Positions 14,493 through 22,887 of a stretch of 46,184 nucleotides of DNA are shown here, one piece after another. Source of the DNA: Hymenobacteraceae bacterium (lineage in GTDB: Bacteria > Bacteroidota > Bacteroidia > Cytophagales > Hymenobacteraceae); the NCBI GenBank assembly GCA_022701825.1, contig JAKONR010000068.1, positions 1 through 46,184 of the forward strand, written 5' to 3'. The notes under the pieces were generated by a model that made no database searches, had not been told where the DNA came from, and saw nothing but the letters and a program-made list of their open reading frames with translations. How positions within the stretch are numbered: the first letter of the stretch is position 1; every line of letters starts with the position of its first letter. A program made the position numbers and the translations under genes.

Positions 14493-15619
14493 CCTGAGGC
14501 AGCCGCGAAAAAGCTTTCTACCACCCGCGGCAAAAAGGCATACGGGCTCAGCGCGTGCGGCATCAAATACAGGCCCAGGCGGTGCAGGCCAAACTCCAGG
14601 GTGGCCAGCCGGGTGCCTTCGGCAAAGGCCGCCGCGTCGGCAAAGCGGCCGGTGCGGGCGTGCAGCTGCTGGCGGTAGTAGTCGAAGTAGCCGGCGCGCA
14701 GGTGGTAGCGGTCGGGGCCGAGCACGAAGGCCAGCAGCTCCACCACATCGTACTGCGGCAGGTGGTAGGTGGCCAGTTCCCAGTCGTAGGCCACGAGCTG
14801 CGGCTGGCCGTCGGGGCCGGGCCGGAAGCAGGTGTTGCGCGGGTTTAGGTCGTTGTGAATAAGAGCTTTGGGCATGGCTTTCAGCGTGGCCCAGCTACCC
14901 GGAATAGCCCGAATAGCCTGCGCCAAAAACCGCTGCCGCGCCGCCGGGTACAAGTCCGGAAAGTGCCGCCCGGCGTGGTCGAGCAGCGCCTCCCAGAGCG
15001 GGGCCAGCTGCGGCCAGGTAGCGGGCGCGGCCTCGGGCGGCGCGCTGCCTTCGGGCACCAGGTGGCAGGCGTGCCAGGCGGCCAGCTGGCGCAGGGCGGC
15101 GCGCAGGTGGGCGTCGGTCCAGAGGGCGGGCGCGAGCACCGAGTTGAGCAGTTCGCGGCCGCTGAGGTCTTCGAGCAGCACCAGGTACGCATCGGTGGCC
15201 GCGGCGGCGTGGGTGCCCCACACGCGGGGCAGCAGCGCGGCCTCGGCGCAGGCGGGCGCGGCGTACACGGCCAGCTCGCGGCGGTGCGTGTCGCCAAAGC
15301 CAGTGAGGTACTCGAAGGCCGGGTACACCTCGGCCACGGCCCCGCCGCAGGCCTGGGCCAGCCCGGTCAGCATCTGGCAGATGGCGCGGGCGTGAGCCTT
15401 GGCTTTCAATACCATACGCTGAATATGCCAGTCGTGGCCGGCCTCGCGCAGCTCCACCTCCAGCCCAAAAAGGCCGATGGGCTGCGCCGTGCGCCCCGCC
15501 GTGAGGGTGGATAAAATGCTGGTCGAGCTATCGAGCGACCATGGCCGCACGGCGCGCACTTCGGCCGCCTCGGCGGGCGCGTGCTGGCGCAGCAGGGTTT
15601 GCAGAAAATCGGGGTTCAT
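14483..15619 (-). CDS. Aminoglycoside/choline-kinase-like phosphotransferase
   Basis: From the ATG at 15619 (MNPDFLQTLLRQHAPAEA) the protein has 378 residues; the longer track ORF begins inside an upstream repeat. It has the eukaryotic-like kinase fold of the APH/choline kinase group: a likely ATP-binding Lys in RMVLKAKAHAR (~residue 75), the catalytic loop LIHNDLNPRNTCF (H-N-D-x4-N), and the metal-binding DWE in VAYDWELATYHLPQYDVVELL. Such enzymes phosphorylate small hydroxyl compounds such as amino alcohols or sugars. Next to a BtaA homologue and a ligase, a head-group or amino-alcohol substrate is more likely than an antibiotic (inference). It is the last gene of the minus-strand run, 101 bases after the DUF3419 stop. 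Confidence 0.8.
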   Translation of the reverse strand: MNPDFLQTLLRQHAPAEAAEVRAVRPWSLDSSTSILSTLTAGRTAQPIGLFGLEVELREAGHDWHIQRMVLKAKAHARAICQMLTGLAQACGGAVAEVYPAFEYLTGFGDTHRRELAVYAAPACAEAALLPRVWGTHAAAATDAYLVLLEDLSGRELLNSVLAPALWTDAHLRAALRQLAAWHACHLVPEGSAPPEAAPATWPQLAPLWEALLDHAGRHFPDLYPAARQRFLAQAIRAIPGSWATLKAMPKALIHNDLNPRNTCFRPGPDGQPQLVAYDWELATYHLPQYDVVELLAFVLGPDRYHLRAGYFDYYRQQLHARTGRFADAAAFAEGTRLATLEFGLHRLGLYLMPHALSPYAFLPRVVESFFAAASGVA

Positions 15620-15663
15620 GGCAGGAAGGAGAGGAGTGAGTAGGAGAAGGATGCGTTGACCAC

Positions 15664-15765
15664 GGCCGTCATGCTGAGCGCAGCGCAGCAGCTCGCTCGC
15701 ATCGTTGCTTGCGTTAAATATTACGGCACTACGCGAGCTGCTGCGTTGCGCGCTGCATGATGGCC
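15664..15765. repeat. Palindromic repeat, family B, copy 2
   Basis: The 32-bp arms (15664-15695 and 15734-15765) differ at a few positions and contain GTCATGCTGAGCGCAGCGCA. It lies in the gap between the DUF3419 and phosphotransferase genes. Its right arm and part of its loop are translated as the last residues of the DUF3419 protein, whose stop codon falls in the loop. Confidence 0.85.
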
Positions 15766-16884
15766 GCACCGAAAGCCGTCTGAGGTAGTTTCTTCGCAGC
15801 CAGCGTATTCCAGCGCCCGCACCCCGCCAAAGTAGAAGCAGCCATCGGCCGCGCCCAGCTCTTCCGACGCGGCGGCCAGCAGCGGCACGGCCGCCGTGCG
15901 GCGCGGGGCCTGGGCTTGCAGCAGGTTCCAGAATACCGCCCGCAGCGGCTGCGGGCGCTGGCTTAGCGCCCGGCTCACGCGCCCGAATTCGGCGGGGCTC
16001 ACGTACTCGAAAATGTTGGAGAGGCTGGCTTTGGTCACGCTTTGGCCGGCTTCGGAAAGCAGAAACTCGGTGGCCTCGCCCGTGGCCAGCCGCAGCCGGC
16101 CCAGGCGGGTGCGCAGCCGGGTGTGGTGGGCCGCCTGGTAGCAGGGCGGCAAAATGGCCTCGGGCAGGTTTTCGGGCCCAAAAAACAGGAAGCGAAAAAA
16201 GAAGTTATCCCGCGCCAGCTGCTGCCCCAACTGCCGCCGCAGCCGCCCAAAAAACGTGGCGCCGCCCGCCTCGGCCGCGTAGCTATACAGGCGCGGGTCG
16301 CGCCCTTTGCTCAGATTGGCCGCGTCGAAGTAGTCGATAAAGCGGGCCCGAAAACCGGGCTGGTTCAGCTCCGCTTCAAAATAAGCCGCTTGCGCCGCTA
16401 CCGTCTCAAACGTGAGCAGGTGGCGCAGCTGGGCCTGGTACCCAGCCGGTAGCGTGGGCAAAAAGCCGGTAACGTAGCCTTCGAGCTGCCCGGCCAGCAG
16501 CAGGCCACTGGGGTGCCGGGCCAGGTAAGTGGCCCAGCAGTCGTAGGCCGCGGCGGGCAGTGTGGCGCGGAGCGCGGCGGTGGCGGCGGCCACGGCGGCC
16601 GGGCCATCCAGCCCTAGCAGCCCGCGCAGCACGGCCGGCGGGTGGTGGCCAATGACGTGCATTTTGAGGCCCAGCAGCTGGTTTTGCACCGGGTTCAGGT
16701 CGATGGCCGTGACCTGGCGCGGGCCGGCGAGCAGCGCGTTCAGCGCATTGCAGCCCGCCGAGGTGATGATGAGCGCGTGGTCGCCGGGCCCGAGGCCGAG
16801 CGCCCGGTACAGCGTGCGGTGGTCTTCCCACACCAGCCCGTAGCGCAGGCGGTCGAGCGGAATTTGGGCAAATTCGGAGTGCAT
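15721..16884 (-). CDS. DUF3419/BtaA-like S-adenosylmethionine aminocarboxypropyl transferase
   Basis: A 387-residue protein starting MHSEFAQIPLDRLRYGLVWEDHRTLYRALG, the typical BtaA/DUF3419 opening. The AdoMet site is visible as ALIITSAGCNALNALLAGP followed by VTAIDLNPVQNQLLGLKM. A later conserved part is FEYVSPAEFGRVSRAL. In betaine-lipid synthesis BtaA moves the 3-amino-3-carboxypropyl group of AdoMet to diacylglycerol; other members may use other acceptors. No BtaB-like N-methyltransferase is present nearby, so full betaine-lipid synthesis is not shown here. The final ~15 residues (GHHAARNAAARVVP) are encoded by a family B repeat and are probably not part of the original protein. It lies between the ligase and phosphotransferase genes on the same strand, and its leader CTCCTTCCCGCC-ATG resembles that of the phosphotransferase. 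Confidence 0.83.
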   Translation of the reverse strand: MHSEFAQIPLDRLRYGLVWEDHRTLYRALGLGPGDHALIITSAGCNALNALLAGPRQVTAIDLNPVQNQLLGLKMHVIGHHPPAVLRGLLGLDGPAAVAAATAALRATLPAAAYDCWATYLARHPSGLLLAGQLEGYVTGFLPTLPAGYQAQLRHLLTFETVAAQAAYFEAELNQPGFRARFIDYFDAANLSKGRDPRLYSYAAEAGGATFFGRLRRQLGQQLARDNFFFRFLFFGPENLPEAILPPCYQAAHHTRLRTRLGRLRLATGEATEFLLSEAGQSVTKASLSNIFEYVSPAEFGRVSRALSQRPQPLRAVFWNLLQAQAPRRTAAVPLLAAASEELGAADGCFYFGGVRALEYAGCEETTSDGFRCGHHAARNAAARVVP

Positions 16885-16944
16885 GGCGGGAAGGAGGAAA
16901 AGGTTGTTTTATGGAAGGCTTTGAAGGTTGCTGATAACGATTGG

Positions 16945-17019
16945 CCTTGCGAGCGCAGCGCAGCAATCGCACCCAAACGGCGGCTGAACAGGTGCGATTG
17001 CTGCGCTGCGCTCGCAAGG
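16945..17019. repeat. Palindromic repeat with perfect 29-bp arms
   Basis: Arms at 16945-16973 and 16991-17019 are perfectly complementary around a 17-base loop. The motif CTTGCGAGCGCAGCGCAGCA mixes elements of families A and B. It sits between the ligase stop and the DUF3419 start, so it would be a strong hairpin in a shared mRNA and could set the ratio of the two products. Confidence 0.9.
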
Positions 17020-17043
17020 ACAGCCACACACACACGTACCTGC

Positions 17044-18609
17044 TTAGCAAATCAAATCGTAGCGGAGCTTGGAGAAATGCCGGCCATCAAGCGGCAATTG
17101 GTCGCGCTGCTGCACGCGGCCCAGCAGCCCCGGCCCAAAGGCCGCTTCGGTGGCCGCCCGCAGGCCCTCGGCGGTCGTCATCCCCACAAAAAACACGTCG
17201 AACGCCGCGCCATCGGCGCGGGGCAGGGCCGCTACCTGGGCTACGCCGGGCAGGTGGCGCAGGTGGTGCTCAAGCTGGTAGTGCCCCACGCCGCGCACCG
17301 GCTGCGCCGCCCCGCGCCGGCCCGTGAGCCAGAGCTGCCCCGCCGCGTCGAAGTAGCCGAAGTCGCCGGTGGCGAGCCAGGTTTCGGGGCCATTTGGGGC
17401 AGCTACGTGCGGGCCGCGCACCAGTATCTCGCCGGCCTGGTAAGAGGGCAATTCGTCTTCAAGCGCAGCAAAAAACGCCGGCCCGCGCGCGGCCTGCGGG
17501 CGACCTTCTGCCGCAACTAGCTCCGGCCGCGCCGCTGGCTGCCACACGGGCCGCGGCTGGCGCAGGCTGATTTTCAGCCCCGCGTGCGGCTGGCCTACGC
17601 AGTAGCCGAGGCGTGGGTCGGGCGCTGGCCCGGCCACCGTGCGCACGGCAATCGGCTCGGCCTCCGAAGCGCCATAAATAACGTGGCAAGTGGCCCGCGG
17701 AAAACACCGCTGCACCGCCGCCAGCAGGCTTTCCGGCACTGGCGAGCCACCGATACCCAGCGCCCGCACCGCCGGAAAAACCGCCGGGTGCAGCTGCAAA
17801 TGCGCTACCAGCCGGGCGAAATAAAACACGTTGCCGGTCAGCGTTTCGACCCGCTCGGCGGCCAGCTGCGCTGCGATGCGGGCGGGGTCGAGCTGCGCCA
17901 GGCGGCCCAGCGGCAAATCGGGCACGATGCTGAGCGCGCCCACCGCCAGGTTGTGCAGGATGACGTTGGGAAAGAGCGGAAAATCGCGCTGCCCCGCCCA
18001 CGGCGGAAACTGCCGCCGCAGCGCCTCGTGCTGCGCCTGCAATACGCGGTGGCTGCGCCGCACCGCCGCCGGCCGCCCCGACGCCGAGCCCGAGCTGTGC
18101 GAAATCAAGGCGGGCTGCTCCAGGCTCACGGGCCGAAGCGTGGGCGTCGCCAGCGCCGGTGGGCGGGTAGTTGGGGTCGCTTCATAGTCAGCGGCGGCGG
18201 CGGCGGCCACGCAGCGGCAGCCCAGCAGCCGGCCCAGCCAGCCCAGCCGGCGCCGGGTGCCGGGCGCCACCACCGCCAGCCGAATGCCTTCGGCTTTCAG
18301 CAAGCGATAAATAACGCTGGCCGACGCGCCGGCCGGGGGCAGCACCGGCACCGCGCCCAGCCCCAGCACGGCCAGCAGCGCCGCCACCAGCTCGGGGCTG
18401 CCGGGGTGGGCCAGCAGCACGGGCGCGCCCACGGGCACCGGGCCGCTAGATTCCAGGGCCTGCTGCCAAGCCTGCACCCGCGCCAGCAGCGCCGCCCCGC
18501 TCACGCTGGCCGGGGCCGCGCCGGGCCGGGCGGCGGGCCAGCGCAGCACCTCCCGCGCCGGCTGGCGGCGCAGCTCGGCAAACAGGCGCTCGGCAAAGTT
18601 GGGGTGCAT
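17044..18609 (-). CDS. AMP-forming acyl/aryl ligase (ANL superfamily)
   Basis: A 521-residue adenylate-forming enzyme. Visible ANL motifs are the P-loop-like ISHSSGSASGRPAAVRRSH (~residue 175), the YGASEAEPIA block, LATGDFGYFDAAGQLWLTGR with its adenosine-binding Asp, and a C-terminal GRHFSKLRYD that supplies the catalytic Lys. These enzymes activate a carboxylate with ATP and pass it to CoA or a carrier. No carrier protein is seen here. It is first in the three-gene minus-strand run before the BtaA-like and kinase-like genes. Start MHPNFAERLFAELRR is similar in style to the next two (MHSEF, MNPDF). The substrate is not predictable from sequence alone; a fatty acid is a reasonable guess. Confidence 0.82.
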   Translation of the reverse strand: MHPNFAERLFAELRRQPAREVLRWPAARPGAAPASVSGAALLARVQAWQQALESSGPVPVGAPVLLAHPGSPELVAALLAVLGLGAVPVLPPAGASASVIYRLLKAEGIRLAVVAPGTRRRLGWLGRLLGCRCVAAAAAADYEATPTTRPPALATPTLRPVSLEQPALISHSSGSASGRPAAVRRSHRVLQAQHEALRRQFPPWAGQRDFPLFPNVILHNLAVGALSIVPDLPLGRLAQLDPARIAAQLAAERVETLTGNVFYFARLVAHLQLHPAVFPAVRALGIGGSPVPESLLAAVQRCFPRATCHVIYGASEAEPIAVRTVAGPAPDPRLGYCVGQPHAGLKISLRQPRPVWQPAARPELVAAEGRPQAARGPAFFAALEDELPSYQAGEILVRGPHVAAPNGPETWLATGDFGYFDAAGQLWLTGRRGAAQPVRGVGHYQLEHHLRHLPGVAQVAALPRADGAAFDVFFVGMTTAEGLRAATEAAFGPGLLGRVQQRDQLPLDGRHFSKLRYDLIC

Positions 18610-18889
18610 GAGTAGGGGAGCGGCCGGGCCGCCTAAGGGTTGCGTGAAGGATGCCCAAAGGTGTAGCGAGTGCCCAGCGCGCCGCCAGCGCTTTTTTGCG
18701 AAAAGCGGACTTTAGAACCAGCCGGTGGCTGGTAGATAGCAGCGGCTGGCGGCCGGTAAATGCAGCGGTTATAACTCGATTAATAAACTGAAATATAATT
18801 ACTTAATTGGTTTGGCGCTGGCTGCTATTTCGGGAGGTGAATTGCAGTAGTAATCAGACTTTTGACAGTAATTGCCAGCCCGTGAAATG

Positions 18890-18932
18890 GGCTACGCGCC
18901 AGGTACCGCGTAGCGGCACCTGGCGCGTAGCC
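18890..18932. repeat. Hairpin, CCGCTACGCGG family, 15-bp perfect stem
   Basis: GGCTACGCGCCAGGT (18890-18904) pairs perfectly with 18918-18932 around a 13-base loop that itself contains CCGCGTAGCGG. Confidence 0.85.
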
Positions 18933-18954
18933 CCCCAAAAGGTGCCAACGGCAA

Positions 18955-19014
18955 GTGCCGCGTAGCGGTGCCAGTAAGCGTTGATTAGACGTTTCTGGCA
19001 CCGCTACGCGGCAC
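18955..19014. repeat. Hairpin, CCGCTACGCGG family, 20-bp perfect stem
   Basis: GTGCCGCGTAGCGGTGCCAG (18955-18974) pairs perfectly with 18995-19014 around a 20-base loop. A further half-copy (GCACCGCTACGCGGCGCC) lies near 19051-19068. Confidence 0.85.
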
Positions 19015-19127
19015 GTTCTATGTAAGCCTGATTGAAGCGCTCTAAACCAAGCACCGCTACGCGGCGCCTAGTGCAAGTAGTTACTCCTAAGCACTAAGCC
19101 CAATCTCTGAGTACCAAGCACCAAGCA

Positions 19128-20426
19128 CTACCCCTTGCCTTGCAGCGCCTCCAGCGCGCGGCGGGTTTCGACCAGCTTGGTTACTTCGCTCACGAAGACG
19201 TTAATGCCGGCGGGCTGGCCCTTCTCTTCAAAGCGCTGGTAGAAGAAGGTGAAGTACGCATCGCGCAGCTCGCCGCTGCCGTCGCCTTTGTCGAGCCGGA
19301 TGAGGCGCTCGTGGCCCTGGTGGCTCTCGCCGGTTTGGTACACGCGGTCGAGGATGTCGATAACGCCCTGGCCCTTGATTTCGGGAAACACTTCTTCGGC
19401 CGTGCGGCCCACTATCTCGATGTGGCGGGCCAGGTCCACGAGGCCTTCGTTGGCAAACTCGAAGCGGTGCTCGGGGCCGCGCATGATGCCGATGCAGGCG
19501 GGCGCCTTCAGCAGCAGGCTGTACAGGGTTTGGCGCTGCTGCTGGGCCTGCTGGTAGTTGGCGTAGGCTTGCTCCGATAGGGCGGCCTGCTGCTCGTTGG
19601 TTTCGAGCAGCTCCTGCACCAGCAGCTTCTGGTCGTGGATGTCGGTGGCCCCGCCCACCCACATCGTGATGGTGCCCTCGTCGGCGCGGCGCGGGGCGGC
19701 GCGGGCCAGTATCCAGCGGTACTCGCCGTCGGCGCGGCGCAGGCGGTACTCGGCCTGAAACAGCTCGCCCGTGCGCAGGCGCTCGTGCCAGAGGTCGGCC
19801 ACCCGCGCCCGGTCGGCGGGGTGCAGGCTGGCCGTCCAGCTTTCGCCCAACTCCTCGGCCAAGGTGTGGCCCGTAAAGGCCAGCCAGCGCGGGTTGAAGT
19901 AGTCGGCCTGGCCCTCGGGCGTGGTCGTCCAGATGAGCACTGGCAGGTTTTCGAGGATAAATAGCGTGCGGGCCTGCTCGTCGGCCAGCTTCTGCTGGGC
20001 CTCGGCGGCGGCCTTGGCGGCACGCAGCTGCTCGGTCACGTTTTGGGTGCGCTGCAAGATGTATTGCAGCTGGCCATCGGCCCCGAGCACGGGGTAGTGC
20101 GTGGCCTGCCAGTAAAACTCCTCAAAGCCGCCGCCCTGCTCGGCGGGCCGCTCCAGGTCGTAGCGAATGAGCGGCATGGTGTGCGGCTCCAGGTGCTGGC
20201 GCACGTGCTCGTGCGACGCCTCCATGATATCGCCCTGGTTTTGGTCGACCGACGGAAAGGCCTCGAACAGCGGCCGGCCCACCACCTCTTCCCGCGCCTT
20301 GAGCGACACCGCTACGTGCTCGTCGGTATTGTCGAGGATAGTAGCGTCGGGCGCCATCAGCAGCAAAGCTGACGGTATGGAGCGGAATACGTGTTGATAA
20401 TCAACGGGCAGGGCAGAGGCAGGCAT
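19128..20426 (-). CDS. Multi-PAS signalling protein without a visible output domain
   Basis: 432 residues with three PAS-type units: ~10-130 (VFRSIPSALLLMAPDATILD, then a PAC-like LQYILQRTQNVTEQ), ~155-280 (ENLPVLIWTTTPEGQADYFN, DGEYRWILARAAPRR) and ~300-425 (KAPACIGIMRGPEHRFEFAN, PAGINVFVSEVTKLVETR). Helical linkers of coiled-coil type join them. PAS proteins sense light, redox state or small ligands. The protein stops right after the last linker, where most relatives continue into a histidine kinase, and it is followed by a dense repeat region; it may be a truncated kinase or a free-standing sensor. It is divergent from the TonB-dependent receptor. Confidence 0.83.
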   Translation of the reverse strand: MPASALPVDYQHVFRSIPSALLLMAPDATILDNTDEHVAVSLKAREEVVGRPLFEAFPSVDQNQGDIMEASHEHVRQHLEPHTMPLIRYDLERPAEQGGGFEEFYWQATHYPVLGADGQLQYILQRTQNVTEQLRAAKAAAEAQQKLADEQARTLFILENLPVLIWTTTPEGQADYFNPRWLAFTGHTLAEELGESWTASLHPADRARVADLWHERLRTGELFQAEYRLRRADGEYRWILARAAPRRADEGTITMWVGGATDIHDQKLLVQELLETNEQQAALSEQAYANYQQAQQQRQTLYSLLLKAPACIGIMRGPEHRFEFANEGLVDLARHIEIVGRTAEEVFPEIKGQGVIDILDRVYQTGESHQGHERLIRLDKGDGSGELRDAYFTFFYQRFEEKGQPAGINVFVSEVTKLVETRRALEALQGKG

Positions 20427-20565
20427 AACGGAGCAGGTTATCTAAAAGCGAAAGTACATCAGCACACCCGCACAAACGGAAAGTGCCCGGCCGCGTTGCG
20501 GCCCGCCGGCCGAGGGCCCGCGCCCGACGGTTCGGCGCCAGCTTTTGCCGGTTGGGTAGCTTTTA

Positions 20566-20598
20566 ATTGAAGGCGGGCACCCCGGCCGGGCACCTTTG
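20566..20598 (+). promoter_or_regulatory. Probable promoter of the TonB-dependent receptor gene
   Basis: ATTG, 21 bases, then CACCTTTG, close to the Bacteroidetes TTTG-N20-TAnnTTTG pattern. It ends 20 bases before the likely start codon. The same CACCTTTG box precedes the gene at 23686. Confidence 0.5.
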
Positions 20599-20617
20599 GG
20601 GCATCCAAACACCGCCA

Positions 20618-22870
20618 ATGCCCGGCCCCATGCATACGCCGCTCCTGCCCCTGCTGCTCGCCTTCGGTACCCTCGGTACCGCCGCCGCCCAACCTGCCAC
20701 CGCTGCCGTAGTGGCCCCCGCCGCCACCGGCCCCACCCACCTGCGCGGCACCGTGCTCGACGGGGCCGGCCGGCCGCTACCCGGTGTGAACGTATTCCTG
20801 AAAACGACTTTCGACGGCGCTACCACCGACTCGCTCGGGCGCTTTGCCTTCACCACCACGGCCAGCGGCACGCTGCCCTTGGTGTGCACGCTCATCGGCT
20901 ACGAAATGCAGGAAATGCCCCTGGCCCTGTCGGGCGGTAATTTGGACTTGCCGGCGCGCCGCCTGCGCGAAAGCCGTGCCTCGCTGGGCACGGTCAGCAT
21001 CGTGGCTGGCGCGTTTGAGGCCAGCGACGAAAAGCGCGCCGCCGCCCTCAAGCCGCTCGACATCCTGACGACGGCTGGTGCGATGGCCGACATCGCCAGC
21101 GCCCTCAACACGCTGCCCGGCACCACGCGGGTGGGGGAGGAGGGCAAGCTATTCGTGCGCGGCGGCGCGGCCAGCGAGACGCGCTACTACCTCGATGGCC
21201 TGCCCGTGCAAAGCTTTTATGGCGGGGCCACGGCCGGGGTGCCGGCGCGGGGCCGCTTTTCGCCCACCTTATTTAAGGGCACGATGTTCAGCACGGGCGG
21301 GTACTCGGCCGAATACGGCCAGGCCCTGAGCGCCGTGGTGGGGCTGAATTCGCTCGACCTCGACCCCGAAACGCAAACCGGCATTTCGCTGCTGAGCGTG
21401 GGCGGCAGCCTCGCGCGCACCAAGCGCTGGGACCGCACCTCGGCCAGCATCAGTGCCGACTACACCAACCTGGCGCCCTATTTTGGCCTCACCGCGCCCG
21501 CGCAGCGCTGGGAGCTGGCGCCCCGGCACCTGGGCGGCTCGCTGCGGCTGGCGCACCGCACCAGCCCGGCCGGGATGCTGAAACTGTACGCCACCTACGG
21601 CAGCCAAACGGTGGCCAGCCGCCAACCCGACCCCGAGGCCGCCTACGCCGCCAGTGGTCGCCTCACGGGGTTGCAGAATGAAAACTATTACCTCAACACC
21701 ACCTATCGCACCGCCCTGGTGCGCGGCTGGAGCCTAAATGCCGGCCTGGCGCTGGGCCGCGAGCGCAATGCCGTGCAGCCCGAGCCCCAGCAGCTAACCG
21801 AGCGGGAGCGCACCGCCACGGCCCGCTTGGTGCTCACCAACGACTCGGCCGCCACCTGGTTCAACCTCAAAGTAGGCGCCGAGGCCACCGCCCAGCGCTA
21901 CGACCTCAGCTACCGCGCTACTGCGGATGCGCCCGTGTACACGCCCGGCTTTGCGGAGCGGCGCACGGCCGTTTTTGCCGAGAGCGATATTAGTTTAAGC
22001 GCCCACCTCACGGCCCGCGCCGGGCTGCGGGGCGAGTATTCGGCGCTCCTGAACCAAGCCAATCTGGCCCCGCGCCTGGCCCTGGCCTGGCAGCTCGGCG
22101 GCGGGCAGCAAGTGTCGGCCGCCGGCGGGGTGTTCTACCAAAACCCCACCAACGACCTGCTGCGCGTGCAGCCCGCGCTGGGCTTCGAGCGGGCCACGCA
22201 CTACATCCTCAGCTACCAGTACCAAACCAGCGCCCGCACGCTGCGCGCCGAGCTGTACCGTAAGGACTACCGCGCCCTGGTGCGCTTCGACCGCTACAAT
22301 ACGCTGAACCCGGCCGCCTACGCCAACACCGGCGACGGCTACGCGCAGGGGGCCGACGTGTTTTTTCGCGACCGCTACCAGACCTTCAAAAAGGTTGACT
22401 TTTGGGTGAGCTACGGCCTGCTCGACACGCGCCGGCAGTACCGCGCCGACCTCGCGGCGGCCGCGCCCACGTTTGCGGCGGCCCACAATGTGAGCGTGGT
22501 GGGCAAGTATTGGTTTGCCAAGCTGCACCTGCAAGCCAGCGGCACCTATGCCTACGGCAGCCCCCGCGCCTACTACAACCCCAACCAGCCCGGCTACAAC
22601 CAGGCCCGCACGGCCAGCTACCAAAGCCTCGACCTGAGCCTGAGCTACCTCACGCACCTGGCCGGGCACTACACCATCGTGCACCTGGCCATGAGCAACG
22701 TGCTCGGCCGCGACAACACCTACGGCCAGCGCTACGCCGCCCTGCCCGATGCCGCCGGCCACTACGCCAGCGTGCCCGTGCGCTCGCTCGTGCCCCAGAT
22801 GGCCGTGGCCGCGCTGCTCATTTCTATCAACAAGAAAACGCCCGGCGACACCTCCGTAGCGCCTGATTAG
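20618..22870 (+). CDS. TonB-dependent outer-membrane receptor
   Basis: From ATG 20618 (MPGPMHTPLLPLLLAFGTLG) the protein has 750 residues; ATG 20630 is an equally good start and gives a cleaner signal peptide ending AAAQ. Next come a carboxypeptidase-regulatory-like beta domain (LRGTVLDGAGRPLPGVNVFL, ~residues 40-120) and a plug domain (ALNTLPGTTRVGEEGKLFVRGG ... YYLDGLPV). The remaining ~500 residues form a beta-barrel ending in a multi-strand C-terminus. Such receptors import scarce nutrients with energy from TonB-ExbBD. No SusD-like partner is adjacent, so a siderophore, cobamide or other small ligand is as likely as a glycan. The track start at 20567 overlaps the promoter and is unlikely. 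Confidence 0.9.
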   Translation: MPGPMHTPLLPLLLAFGTLGTAAAQPATAAVVAPAATGPTHLRGTVLDGAGRPLPGVNVFLKTTFDGATTDSLGRFAFTTTASGTLPLVCTLIGYEMQEMPLALSGGNLDLPARRLRESRASLGTVSIVAGAFEASDEKRAAALKPLDILTTAGAMADIASALNTLPGTTRVGEEGKLFVRGGAASETRYYLDGLPVQSFYGGATAGVPARGRFSPTLFKGTMFSTGGYSAEYGQALSAVVGLNSLDLDPETQTGISLLSVGGSLARTKRWDRTSASISADYTNLAPYFGLTAPAQRWELAPRHLGGSLRLAHRTSPAGMLKLYATYGSQTVASRQPDPEAAYAASGRLTGLQNENYYLNTTYRTALVRGWSLNAGLALGRERNAVQPEPQQLTERERTATARLVLTNDSAATWFNLKVGAEATAQRYDLSYRATADAPVYTPGFAERRTAVFAESDISLSAHLTARAGLRGEYSALLNQANLAPRLALAWQLGGGQQVSAAGGVFYQNPTNDLLRVQPALGFERATHYILSYQYQTSARTLRAELYRKDYRALVRFDRYNTLNPAAYANTGDGYAQGADVFFRDRYQTFKKVDFWVSYGLLDTRRQYRADLAAAAPTFAAAHNVSVVGKYWFAKLHLQASGTYAYGSPRAYYNPNQPGYNQARTASYQSLDLSLSYLTHLAGHYTIVHLAMSNVLGRDNTYGQRYAALPDAAGHYASVPVRSLVPQMAVAALLISINKKTPGDTSVAPD

Positions 22871-22887
22871 GGATAGTGCGCTGTACT

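Larger units (their letters stand above)
18610..19127. other. 518-base intergenic region rich in hairpins
   Basis: It holds an AT-rich stretch near 18770-18810 (ATATAATTACTTAATTGG), which may contain the ligase promoter, and then a cluster of palindromes built on CCGCTACGCGGC between 18890 and ~19060. The last ~60 bases repeat the words AAGCAC and ACCAAGCACTA. No gene is evident. It lies downstream of a PAS protein that appears to lack its output domain. Confidence 0.6.

Noticed and set aside
14483-15619. Aminoglycoside resistance gene
   Set aside because: The fold matches, but the neighbours (BtaA-like transferase and ligase) suggest a metabolic substrate, and nothing in the sequence shows antibiotic specificity.
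18890-19070. CRISPR array
   Set aside because: The repeats are inverted hairpins of different size with no regular spacers, and no cas genes are present.
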